Below are positions 32,896 through 39,688 of a DNA stretch of 39,688 nt, in pieces. Numbering within the stretch: the first letter of the stretch is position 1; the number at the start of each line of letters is the position of its first letter. The stretch comes from Liquorilactobacillus satsumensis DSM 16230 = JCM 12392 (GTDB lineage Bacteria; Bacillota; Bacilli; Lactobacillales; Lactobacillaceae), in contig NZ_AZFQ01000036.1 in NCBI RefSeq assembly GCF_001435195.1, forward strand, positions 277,475 through 317,162, given 5' to 3'. A program made the translations under genes and the position numbers. The notes under the pieces are model-generated. The model worked only from the letters and a program-made list of their open reading frames with translations. It searched no databases and was not told the DNA's origin.

Positions 32896-33435
32896 ATGTT
32901 CAAATTTGAATCTAATTTACACTATCGCCATAAATATTGTCGGGGAAGATCACAACGTGTGGCTGAAATGAGTGCTAAAGAAAAGAGAGCAGCTGAGTTA
33001 AAAGCTGAGAAGAAAAGGGCGAAACAAAAAGAAAAACAGCTTGTTCGTCCACTTAAACATTCAATCGAAGAACGTCCTGTAGGCGTTGATAAGCGCAAAG
33101 TTTTTGGACATTGGGAAGTTGACTGTGTTTTACCAAAAATGGGCTATAAGCAAGTCTTTGTGACGTTTTGTGAACGGAAAACTCGTTATTATATTGTTTT
33201 AAAAGCCGAATCACAAACTGGAAAAGCCGTTTGTAAGGTCTTGGATCAATTTATGGGATTATTTGGTGAACGTGTAAAACAAATTGTTCAATCATTCACA
33301 TTTGACAATGGTTTTAAATTTACCAATCACTTTGTAATTAATAAAGTTCAACATGTTAATAATGATGATAGTCGACGTAAAATTAATAAACGGATAAAGG
33401 CTGTTTTGAACTATAAATACCGAGAGATGTATTAA
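32896..33435 (+). pseudogene. IS30 family transposase, broken
   Basis: The frame encodes IS30 parts: EERPVGVDKRKVFGHWEVDC (first catalytic Asp), then SFTFDNGFKFTNH (second Asp), then VQHVNNDDSRRKINKR and LNYKYREMY, the normal C-terminus. The segment between the second Asp and the C-terminus, which holds the catalytic Glu in the usual PYSSWERGTNEN-type motif, is deleted, and the N-terminal HTH is missing. It cannot transpose. No clear inverted ends were found. Confidence 0.8.
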
Positions 33436-33515
33436 GAATAAAAATTGCACGAAATTGGTCGAACATTTGTTTATAAACGCAATTTAAGCATTCTAAAAAC
33501 ACTAACAAATACTGA

Positions 33516-33606
33516 TTTAAAGCCAACTTAACTAGCAATAATTAATCAATCCATAGCAAGTTTTATACACGTAAACCAGTCAAATTCATTGAATAAATCG
33601 CTAAAT
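33516..33606 (+). repeat. repeat block R1, right copy
   Basis: This is the second copy of the block at 25375-25454, from AAAGCCAACTTAACTAGCAA to TTCATTGAATAAATCGCTAA. It lies 80 bases beyond the IS30 relic and may be the tail of the same lost element. Confidence 0.7.
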
Positions 33607-34039
33607 TAATGGTTTTAGCATGAAAATCAAAAATAAGTCGTCAAAATTCAATCAGTAAATTCAATTGTTTTTGCTGCTTATAAATTCATGTGGCTGAATT
33701 TTTTTGCACTTATTTTATTTTCTTGAATTTTATTTTTCCTTTTAGAATTTCTTTTTATCCGTAAAAACATTGTTTTAACAGTGCTTTTTGCGCCTAAATC
33801 AGCAACTAATTAGCCTGAAGAGAGGTAGTCGAATTTGACGGCTTTATCCGATTTCTTGTTTTTCCTAGTTTACATAATATATATTATCGAAAGTGGACTT
33901 AAAAGAAAAAATTAACGTCTCTTCATTTTAACGGCTTTATTTGCGTCTAAACCACTTAATTCGTTCATTAATTGCTTTAAAATAAAAATGTGCCTCATAT
34001 GTCATCATGCGTTTAAATCTTTTTTGAAAAAGAAAAAAA
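33607..34039. other. AT-rich gap without genes
   Basis: No supported coding frame, RNA or repeat was seen. The sequence is very AT-rich with many stop codons in all frames, and looks like decayed mobile DNA at the right edge of the accessory region. Confidence 0.5.
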
Positions 34040-34066
34040 GATCAACACAATTAACTTGCGTTGATC
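34028..34066 (-). terminator. terminator of the signal peptidase gene
   Basis: On the minus strand, GATCAAC ... GTTGATC (34040-34066) is followed by TTTTTTTC. It lies 15 bases after the lepB stop codon. Confidence 0.8.
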
Positions 34067-34080
34067 CTAATTTATTTTGA

Positions 34081-34674
34081 TTAATTAGAACCTGAATATG
34101 AATTAATCAACTTAGCTTTTGAATTCCAGAAAACAACTTTAACGACCCCATCGATCTTGCTCTTAGGTACAAACCCATAATAACGACTATCATTTGAATT
34201 TCGTCGATTATCACCAAGCACAAAATACTTATTCTTAGGTACCGTGAACGTTTGATTTGTCCCTAACCTGACCCCGTCTGCTTCTTTTAACGCAAGTGTA
34301 AGTGTCCCGGTTTTACGCTGATCTGCAGTAATATACCCCTGTGAGAGATATTTACCGTTCACATAAACGTTGCCATTATTACGATATTCAATCTTATCGC
34401 CTGGTAATCCAATAACTCGTTTGACGTATTTTGTATCATTCTTAACTGTTGGATTGTTGGTATCAACTCCCTTAGCATTAAAAACAATGACCGTATTATG
34501 TTTGATGCTTGCCTCTTTCAGCAACATGACACGCTCATTATTTTGCAAATTGGGAGCCATTGAAGTTCCGTCAACTTTAACCATGCCAAACCAGAATTGG
34601 CGGACGAGTAAAGCAATTAAAATACCAATTACAATCGGAAGAATCCAGCTTAAAATTTCCTTAACTGTTTTCAC
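34081..34674 (-). CDS. lepB: signal peptidase I
   Basis: Signal peptidase I cleaves signal peptides of exported proteins on the outer face of the membrane. The 197-residue protein has one N-terminal membrane anchor (residues 8-27), catalytic S38 in VDGTSMAPN, lysine K85 in KYVKRVIGLPGD, and the C-terminal box FVLGDNRRNSNDSRYYG. The single anchor is typical of Gram-positive enzymes. The start is GTG with AAAGGAG eight or nine bases upstream. It is a single gene with its own terminator. Confidence 0.95.
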   Translation of the reverse strand: MKTVKEILSWILPIVIGILIALLVRQFWFGMVKVDGTSMAPNLQNNERVMLLKEASIKHNTVIVFNAKGVDTNNPTVKNDTKYVKRVIGLPGDKIEYRNNGNVYVNGKYLSQGYITADQRKTGTLTLALKEADGVRLGTNQTFTVPKNKYFVLGDNRRNSNDSRYYGFVPKSKIDGVVKVVFWNSKAKLINSYSGSN

Positions 34675-34752
34675 CTAACTTTTCTCCTTTTGACTAACTA
34701 CCTGTAGTATAGTCTCATTTTACAACTTAGTTGCCTAGTTTACTATTCGTTT

Positions 34753-35181
34753 TTAGGTATTATCTCTTTGGTGACGCGAAAATACGTGTTCTCTATGCAA
34801 ATCAAGTTCGCTCTTTTTTAACAATCGTAAATAGTTCCAGAAAAGGAGGCAAAAGAACAGCTCATAGAGGATGAACCAAAGGTTATTAACATATAAAAAA
34901 GGCATTAACATTGTGACACAGTTGAAAAAAATCTTAAATATAAATCCCCCCTGCATAAAGTAAATCATATTGCTAAAAACAGCAAGTGTTCCAAAGATAA
35001 CTAAAAAGATGGTCAGAGTAATGATCAAATTAAAGATATCTGCAATATTTGCAATTTTTTCGGCTGTTTGAATTGAATAACCTTGTTGACGATATAACTT
35101 GATCATTATTCTAAAATAAGTGTCATTGAGAACATATAAGAGTCCGAGACCGCCGACAACCATATTAAGGAATTTGTTCAA
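34753..35181 (-). CDS. small membrane protein, unrecognised
   Basis: This 142-residue protein has four hydrophobic segments (about 5-22, 48-70, 75-98 and 100-122) and a charged C-terminus (KKSELDLHREHVFSRHQRDN). I do not recognise the family. The TTG start has AAGGAG eight bases upstream. It lies upstream of lepB on the same strand with a 78-base gap, but nothing ties the two in function. Confidence 0.65.
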   Translation of the reverse strand: MNKFLNMVVGGLGLLYVLNDTYFRIMIKLYRQQGYSIQTAEKIANIADIFNLIITLTIFLVIFGTLAVFSNMIYFMQGGFIFKIFFNCVTMLMPFLYVNNLWFILYELFFCLLFWNYLRLLKKSELDLHREHVFSRHQRDNT

Positions 35182-35303
35182 ATTTTCATCTCCTTAGTCA
35201 CATTAAATGCGCTTTTTCGTTAAATTAATCCAGTGTTTCGTTACTTTAAATTATATACTGGATGAAAGCTGAAGAAAGAATTGGAACATTTTTTAAACCA
35301 AAC

Positions 35304-36155
35304 TTAATTTATTGAATTCGGTTCGTTCAATTTGTCATAGATTTTCATCAGATAGTGATAACTAGCAACCTGTTCACGCGCATCATTTTCGTCACGCAAC
35401 TGGACCTCATAAATGCTGCTAGCAGCTGGGTTTAAACACGGCAACACTTTTTCCCAAGCAATTGCTCCTTTGCCAAGCTCTAAACTATCATGTTTTTTCC
35501 CGAAAGAATCTACCAAATGATAATGAACGACCTGCTTTTTTAAACGTTGCAACGATGCAGTTAAAGCCTGGTTAGAACCGTGAGCCCGAATGAAGCAATG
35601 ACTGACGTCAAAGGCAAGGCGATAACCGCGAGCTGCAATATAACGATCTTCTTCTTCTTCGCCATAATAGAAAATGGGTGAAAAGGAATTTTCGAACATG
35701 ATATGATCTTTTCCAAGTTCAGCATAGTTATCCAAAGTAGCATAAACATGCGCACGTGCTTGTGCTAGCGACGGATACAAAGCAATCATCTTTTGTGTAT
35801 GGCGCGCGTAAGATCCGTGCAAAAGAGTTTGCACATCATAATCAAAAGAAAGCTGCAGCAGATCTTCAGTGCTCTGCCGGATAAACCGGCACAGTTCTGG
35901 GAAAGTTTTTTGAGGCGCTACAAGTTCGGTAAATTCGCCCTTATAACGCATTGGATGATGCAGGACAATTCTACTCGTTGCCTCATTTTTAACTAATTCA
36001 AGTGCATACGCTAATCTTTTAAGCCCTTCTTTTGTGAAATCAGCTTCACTGGTAAAGAATTCGAAAACCGTTGGCCGATATTTCAGTCTGTCTGCAAGCT
36101 GTCGCTCACTGCTGCTTGCTTTTAATCCTAACTCTGGTTTTTTCACTTTCTCCAT
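35304..36155 (-). CDS. sugar phosphate isomerase/epimerase-like TIM barrel protein
   Basis: This 283-residue protein fits the xylose isomerase-like / AP endonuclease 2 TIM barrel. Acidic and histidine metal-ligand positions recur at strand ends: VLHHPMRY, TLLHGSYARH, IMFENSFSP (Glu), LAFDVSHCFI (Asp, His), VVHYHLVDSFG (His, Asp) and YEVQLRDEND (Glu). It may be an isomerase, epimerase or UV-endonuclease-like enzyme; the substrate cannot be told. GGGAG directly abuts ATG 36155, too close to work for it; the GTG three codons on (36146) has better spacing and may be the true start. Confidence 0.8.
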   Translation of the reverse strand: MEKVKKPELGLKASSSERQLADRLKYRPTVFEFFTSEADFTKEGLKRLAYALELVKNEATSRIVLHHPMRYKGEFTELVAPQKTFPELCRFIRQSTEDLLQLSFDYDVQTLLHGSYARHTQKMIALYPSLAQARAHVYATLDNYAELGKDHIMFENSFSPIFYYGEEEEDRYIAARGYRLAFDVSHCFIRAHGSNQALTASLQRLKKQVVHYHLVDSFGKKHDSLELGKGAIAWEKVLPCLNPAASSIYEVQLRDENDAREQVASYHYLMKIYDKLNEPNSIN

Positions 36156-36184
36156 CTCCCTGAAAGTTTGAATCCTAGATATTG

Positions 36185-36218
36185 AAGGCTGGGAACAAAC
36201 TATCTTCGCCCCAGCCTT
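36185..36218. terminator. hairpin between degV and the TIM barrel gene
   Basis: The arms AAGGCTGGG and CCCAGCCTT form a perfect nine-base stem. No T-run follows on the minus strand, so termination may be weak or the stem may have another role. Confidence 0.45.
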
Positions 36219-36257
36219 GTGAAAAATATTAAAATAATTGCTGCTTAAATTAAAACA

Positions 36258-37121
36258 TTACTTATCAATATCTCTCATCCAAGCTAATGCCAATGCTTTT
36301 TCACCTAAATGAGCGCCGACAACCGGTCCAAAATAACTCAAGTCAACCTGATACTGCGGATATTTCTCAGCTAATTCTTGCTGCCAAAGAAGCGCTGCAG
36401 CCTCATCATTGCCATGAATCACAATTAACCTGAGCGGATAGTCAACCTGCTGCTGGGCGTTTGCAAAAATGCGCTCAACACGCTTCATTGCACGTTTCAT
36501 TGAGCGTACTTTATCAAAGGCGACAATTTTGTGGGTCTGACGTTCAAATGTCAATAATGGTTTAATCTTAAGGACACTGCCGATCAAAGCCGTTGCATTT
36601 GATAATCTTCCCCCCCGCACAAGATTTTGCAAATCATCTACAATAAAACATTCGTTTGTTGTGGTGCGCAATTCTTCCAGCTTTTGCAAAATCTCTGTGA
36701 CACTGGCACCAGCTTTAGCCATTCGGGCTGCAGCAATAACCATATTTCCCATCAGCATCACTGTAATTTGCGAATCAAAAGGATGAACTTCAATTCCCTT
36801 TATCTCAGGTGCGATCCCCTTGAGAGTCTGCACAAAGCCTGAAATAGTACTTGCTAAGTGAACGCTGATAACCGCATCGTATCCCTTTTTTCCCAAACTT
36901 TCGTAAAAGTTAATCAATTCTCCAATTGACGGTTGCGAGGTGCTCGGAAATGTAGTAGTTGTTTTGAGCTTTTGATAGAAATCTTCAGTCGTAATATCTT
37001 GACCTTCATGATAAACCTGACCATCAATAATTACAGGAATTGGAATCACGTAGATCTCATTTTCAGCGATCTGTTTTTGCGACAAATATGCCGTACTGTC
37101 TGTAACAACAGCGATTTTCAT
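36258..37121 (-). CDS. DegV family fatty-acid-binding protein
   Basis: This 287-residue DegV protein begins KIAVVTDSTAYLSQ, then has TTFPSTSQPSIGEL and SVHLASTISGFVQT, the residues that hold the fatty-acid carboxylate. DegV/FakB proteins present fatty acids to the FakA kinase for phospholipid synthesis. The frame opens 15 codons earlier (37166), but homology begins at ATG 37121 and a GGGTG lies eight bases before it. No fakA is nearby; FakB copies are usually scattered. Confidence 0.92.
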   Translation of the reverse strand: MKIAVVTDSTAYLSQKQIAENEIYVIPIPVIIDGQVYHEGQDITTEDFYQKLKTTTTFPSTSQPSIGELINFYESLGKKGYDAVISVHLASTISGFVQTLKGIAPEIKGIEVHPFDSQITVMLMGNMVIAAARMAKAGASVTEILQKLEELRTTTNECFIVDDLQNLVRGGRLSNATALIGSVLKIKPLLTFERQTHKIVAFDKVRSMKRAMKRVERIFANAQQQVDYPLRLIVIHGNDEAAALLWQQELAEKYPQYQVDLSYFGPVVGAHLGEKALALAWMRDIDK

Positions 37122-37210
37122 TAAATGTGCACCCACTTCTTTGCATTTTCTTACATCGAGTATCATACCATAATTCTAAATATTCAGCTAGAACAGCGGT
37201 TGTACTGCCT

Positions 37211-37633
37211 TTATTCCAGACGTTCCATACTTTTATTCAGTCTATTCAGTAAAATTTGCAACAAGTTCTGTTCTTCTTGTGCCCAATGTCTAAAAAGATT
37301 TTCATCAAATTTATGGAATTCTTCTTCCAACTGTTCAATTGCTTTTTCACCCTGCGCAGTTGCTGCATAAATGAAATAGCGCCGTCCCTGTTTACCGTCA
37401 GCTGGAACTTTAGTCACAAATTCTTTTGCCAAAAGGCGCCCTAATTGCCGGCTGAGCGTTGAAACATTCAGATTCATCAGTGCAGAAAGTTTTTCCTGAG
37501 TGTCAATTTGATGCTCAATGTTGACCAGCAATTGCCATTCCGCAAAGGTTAGACCAGTCTTGCGGGTCAATTTTACGAGATGTTCATGATATTGACGTTC
37601 AAGCTCCAGCAGACTTTCCATACAAGATTTCAC
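37211..37633 (-). CDS. MarR family transcriptional regulator
   Basis: This 140-residue winged-helix protein is of the MarR type: TFAEWQLLVNIEHQ, then EKLSALMNLNVSTLSRQLGR (recognition helix) and DGKQGRRYFIYAATAQGEKA (wing and linker). The start is GTG with GGAGAAGGGG eight bases upstream; an in-frame ATG four codons on is possible. It lies upstream of degV with 89 bases between, and is divergent from rqcH. Whether it controls degV is unknown. Confidence 0.92.
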   Translation of the reverse strand: MKSCMESLLELERQYHEHLVKLTRKTGLTFAEWQLLVNIEHQIDTQEKLSALMNLNVSTLSRQLGRLLAKEFVTKVPADGKQGRRYFIYAATAQGEKAIEQLEEEFHKFDENLFRHWAQEEQNLLQILLNRLNKSMERLE

Positions 37634-37765
37634 TATAACAGCCCCTTCTCCATAGATCGCTTAATATGTATTATGCAAACAACAATCTTATTATTGCCCA
37701 TTATGGTCTTACTCGCAATAAAAAAGTCTTGTTTAAAAAGACAAAGCTCTTATCCAGCACGTACT

Positions 37766-37794
37766 TTGCGCATTTATAGTAATAAAGGTACAAT
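37766..37794 (+). promoter_or_regulatory. promoter of the rqcH/fbpA gene
   Basis: TTGCGC (37766-37771) and TACAAT (37789-37794) are separated by 17 bases, ending 40 bases before the ATG. Confidence 0.65.
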
Positions 37795-37834
37795 TGTAGA
37801 CAGCAAATCTTGTTATGAAAGAGAGTTGGACTTC

Positions 37835-39553
37835 ATGCCTTTTGATGGCCTTTTTACTCGTGCAATGGTGCATGAACTTGAATCACAATTAATTAGCGGG
37901 CGTGTCACAAAAATCTCGCAGCCTTTCCCAAATGAGGTAATCCTGACAATCCGTGCACAGCGGCATAACTATCCGCTTTTATTATCTGCACATCCAAGCT
38001 ATGCCCGCTTACAGATCACGACCGTTCCTTATAATAACCCACCAGTTCCCACCAATTTTACGATGACGTTGCGTAAATACTTGGAAGGTGCACTCTTAAC
38101 AGAAATCAAGCAGCGTGATAACGATCGGGTGGTTTATTTAGGCTTCTCCACCCGTAATGAGCTGGGAGATCTGCTGCCTTTGCAATTAAGTATCGAAATT
38201 ATGGGCAGATATAGCAATGTAATTCTAATTGATCAAACTGCCGGTAAAATTATCGATACTATCAAGCATGTTGGACCCGGACAAAACCGATATCGCACTT
38301 TATTACCAGGAGCACAATATCTTGCTGCACCTAAACAAGATAAACTAAATCCGTTCACTGATCACACTGAAAAATATCTCCAACTGCTCCAGCAATATCC
38401 CAACCGCGAAATTCTAGCCGCACAGTTACAGCAAACTTATCAAGGTTTTGCCCGCGAGCACGCACTTTATTTTGCGGATCAATTACACGCCGGTGCAGCT
38501 AACCCGCAACAGGCTTGGGGTAAGACTTTAGCCTATACCGAGAAACCACACCCTGTGATCGTTCCAGCTGGCAAAAAGAAATTCTTCTCTTTTCTACCCT
38601 ATGCAACTTCGAAGGTGCAACAACCTGATACGCTCAGCAAATTGCTTGATTTGTATTATCGGGATAAAGCAACCACAGATCGGGTGCAGCAACAAGGTGC
38701 TCAACTTTTTCACGTTGTACGACTTAATCTCCAAAAAAATCGTAAAAAATTGAAAAAACTGCAGCAAACTTTGGATGCCACACAAAAAGCTGATCAATTC
38801 AGGATCAAGGGCGAATTGTTGACCACCTATCTCAATCGTGTCTCACGGGGAATGGACAGAATTGAATTACCTAATTTTTATGATAATGAACAGAAAATGA
38901 CCATTTCACTTTCTAAACAACTCTCACCCTCACAAAATGCACAAAAATATTTTAAAAAATATCAGAAATTAAAGAATGCGGTTGCATATGTCACGACTCA
39001 GATCGCCCTAACAAAAAAGGAACTCACATATCTTGAAGAGCTTGAAACCCAGTTGGAATTAGCTGAGCCGCAAGACTTGCAAGATATCAAGGTGGAGTTA
39101 CAGCAACAAGGCTATCTCAAAGCGCAAAAACGGAACAAAAACGGCAAGGTGCGTAAAAACAAGCCTAGCAGCCCTGCAGTGTTCTATGCAAGCGATCATA
39201 CAAAAATCTCTGTCGGCAAAAATAATCTGCAAAATGACCGTTTAACACTCAAAATTGCACACAAAAATGATTTTTGGTTGCATGCTAAAAATATCCATGG
39301 CTCCCATGTGATTGTACACAGCTCCAGTCCGAGCACGCAAACTTTACTGGAGGCTGCAACACTTGCAGCTTATTATTCAAAATCACGTTCCGCAGCAAAT
39401 GTCCCTGTTGATTATGTTGCAGTGCGTAAAGTTCACAAACCGAACGGGGCTAAACCTGGATTCGTAATTTATGAGGGACAGCAGACTCTTTTCGTAACTC
39501 CAACTGTTGAGGCGATTACAAAGTTGCAGCAAAATAAAGAAAGCAGTTTCTGA
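37835..39553 (+). CDS. rqcH: RqcH / FbpA family NFACT protein
   Basis: RqcH binds split 50S subunits carrying stalled peptidyl-tRNA and adds C-terminal alanine tails; the same family was first described as the fibronectin-binding protein FbpA. The 572-residue product begins MPFDGLFTRAMVHELESQLI, has the NFACT-N core (EIMGRYSNVILID), a central coiled coil (about residues 290-440) and the NFACT-R domain (NDFWLHAKNIHGSHVIVHSS). The frame is open 85 codons upstream, but that part has no homology and overlaps the divergent MarR gene. ATG 37835 follows GAAAGAGAG and a good promoter. Length is normal. Confidence 0.95.
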   Translation: MPFDGLFTRAMVHELESQLISGRVTKISQPFPNEVILTIRAQRHNYPLLLSAHPSYARLQITTVPYNNPPVPTNFTMTLRKYLEGALLTEIKQRDNDRVVYLGFSTRNELGDLLPLQLSIEIMGRYSNVILIDQTAGKIIDTIKHVGPGQNRYRTLLPGAQYLAAPKQDKLNPFTDHTEKYLQLLQQYPNREILAAQLQQTYQGFAREHALYFADQLHAGAANPQQAWGKTLAYTEKPHPVIVPAGKKKFFSFLPYATSKVQQPDTLSKLLDLYYRDKATTDRVQQQGAQLFHVVRLNLQKNRKKLKKLQQTLDATQKADQFRIKGELLTTYLNRVSRGMDRIELPNFYDNEQKMTISLSKQLSPSQNAQKYFKKYQKLKNAVAYVTTQIALTKKELTYLEELETQLELAEPQDLQDIKVELQQQGYLKAQKRNKNGKVRKNKPSSPAVFYASDHTKISVGKNNLQNDRLTLKIAHKNDFWLHAKNIHGSHVIVHSSSPSTQTLLEAATLAAYYSKSRSAANVPVDYVAVRKVHKPNGAKPGFVIYEGQQTLFVTPTVEAITKLQQNKESSF

Positions 39554-39636
39554 TGCAGTGAATGATCCGAAGCACTAAATTTGACTGGATTAGTTAATGC
39601 AAAAAATTGACTATAAACTTGCGTAATTAATTAAAA

Positions 39637-39688
39637 AGAGAGTGTGACATAAGTCGGGAAAATTTGAGTGCTAACTCGAAATTACGAA
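39637..39688 (+). repeat. dispersed repeat, copy F, cut by the window end
   Basis: All 52 bases to the end of the window are identical to the start of copy D at 15501-15552. It lies 83 bases beyond the rqcH stop codon, again at a gene's 3' end. Confidence 0.85.

Noticed and set aside
37580-37834. N-terminal extension of RqcH/FbpA
   Set aside because: The 85 upstream codons have no homology, overlap the divergent MarR gene and contain the promoter; the family start MPFDGL is at 37835.
1-39688. CRISPR array, tRNA or rRNA genes
   Set aside because: No evenly spaced direct repeats, cloverleaf-like sequence with a CCA end, or rRNA signature was seen. The dispersed repeats lie kilobases apart and are palindromic, unlike CRISPR.

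Overview
The window is AT-rich, densely coded Firmicutes DNA. Its gene content (PdxST, RqcH/FbpA, DegV, MocR, many small one-component regulators, IS30, Tn916-type DUF961 genes), its strong AGGAGG ribosome binding sites and its frequent GTG/TTG starts suggest a member of the Lactobacillaceae. I cannot name the genus from this sequence. No rRNA, tRNA or CRISPR array was seen.

Region 1 (1-9.4 kb) has ordinary genes: a YitT/YczE-like membrane protein divergent from a MerR regulator, an HXXEE membrane protein, and a MerR / carboxymuconolactone-decarboxylase-like divergent pair that shares a MerR-type promoter. These are followed by an isochorismatase-like hydrolase, the vitamin B6 operon pdxS-pdxT (PLP synthase) with a divergent MocR regulator, a VanZ-like protein and a nickel/cobalt permease. 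The MocR regulator has lost the Schiff-base lysine of its aminotransferase domain. Region 2 (9.4-20.9 kb) carries a 1042-residue SF1 helicase with a coiled-coil insert and a TetR regulator divergent from a YhgE/Pip-like membrane protein. It continues with an unrecognised 284-residue protein, a methyltransferase, an XRE regulator plus membrane protein pair, a DUF1697 protein, an MFS pump with a divergent HxlR regulator, and an RBBP9-like hydrolase. Region 3 (20.9-22.6 kb) is a stand-alone enolase gene. Its leader reads as a fluoride riboswitch followed by an intrinsic terminator, so this enolase is probably made when fluoride, an enolase inhibitor, is present.

Region 4 (22.6-34 kb) is accessory and decayed. 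Intact small cassettes (HAD phosphatase; HxlR / esterase; AraC / DUF2000; LysR / tautomerase / CMD; LysR / DUF4865) lie among wrecks. The wrecks are a frameshifted mepB, a gutted OLD-family ATPase/nuclease gene, an IS30 transposase gene with an internal deletion, two partial copies of a DUF961 gene pair from a Tn916-like conjugative element, and two copies of an 80-90 bp block of unknown origin. Region 5 (34-39.7 kb) returns to ordinary genes: signal peptidase I, a small membrane protein, a TIM-barrel isomerase-like protein, DegV, a MarR regulator and the ribosome-rescue factor RqcH/FbpA.

A dispersed intergenic repeat runs through the window, with five copies plus pieces at both edges. It has 14-bp inverted ends related to GTGTTCCATAAGTC and is usually joined to a strong terminator hairpin. 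It lies almost always at the 3' ends of genes, so it appears to act as a mobile or copied terminator cassette. The most interesting points are the fluoride riboswitch-enolase unit, the lysine-less MocR beside pdxST, the repeat/terminator family and the fossil conjugative-element island.
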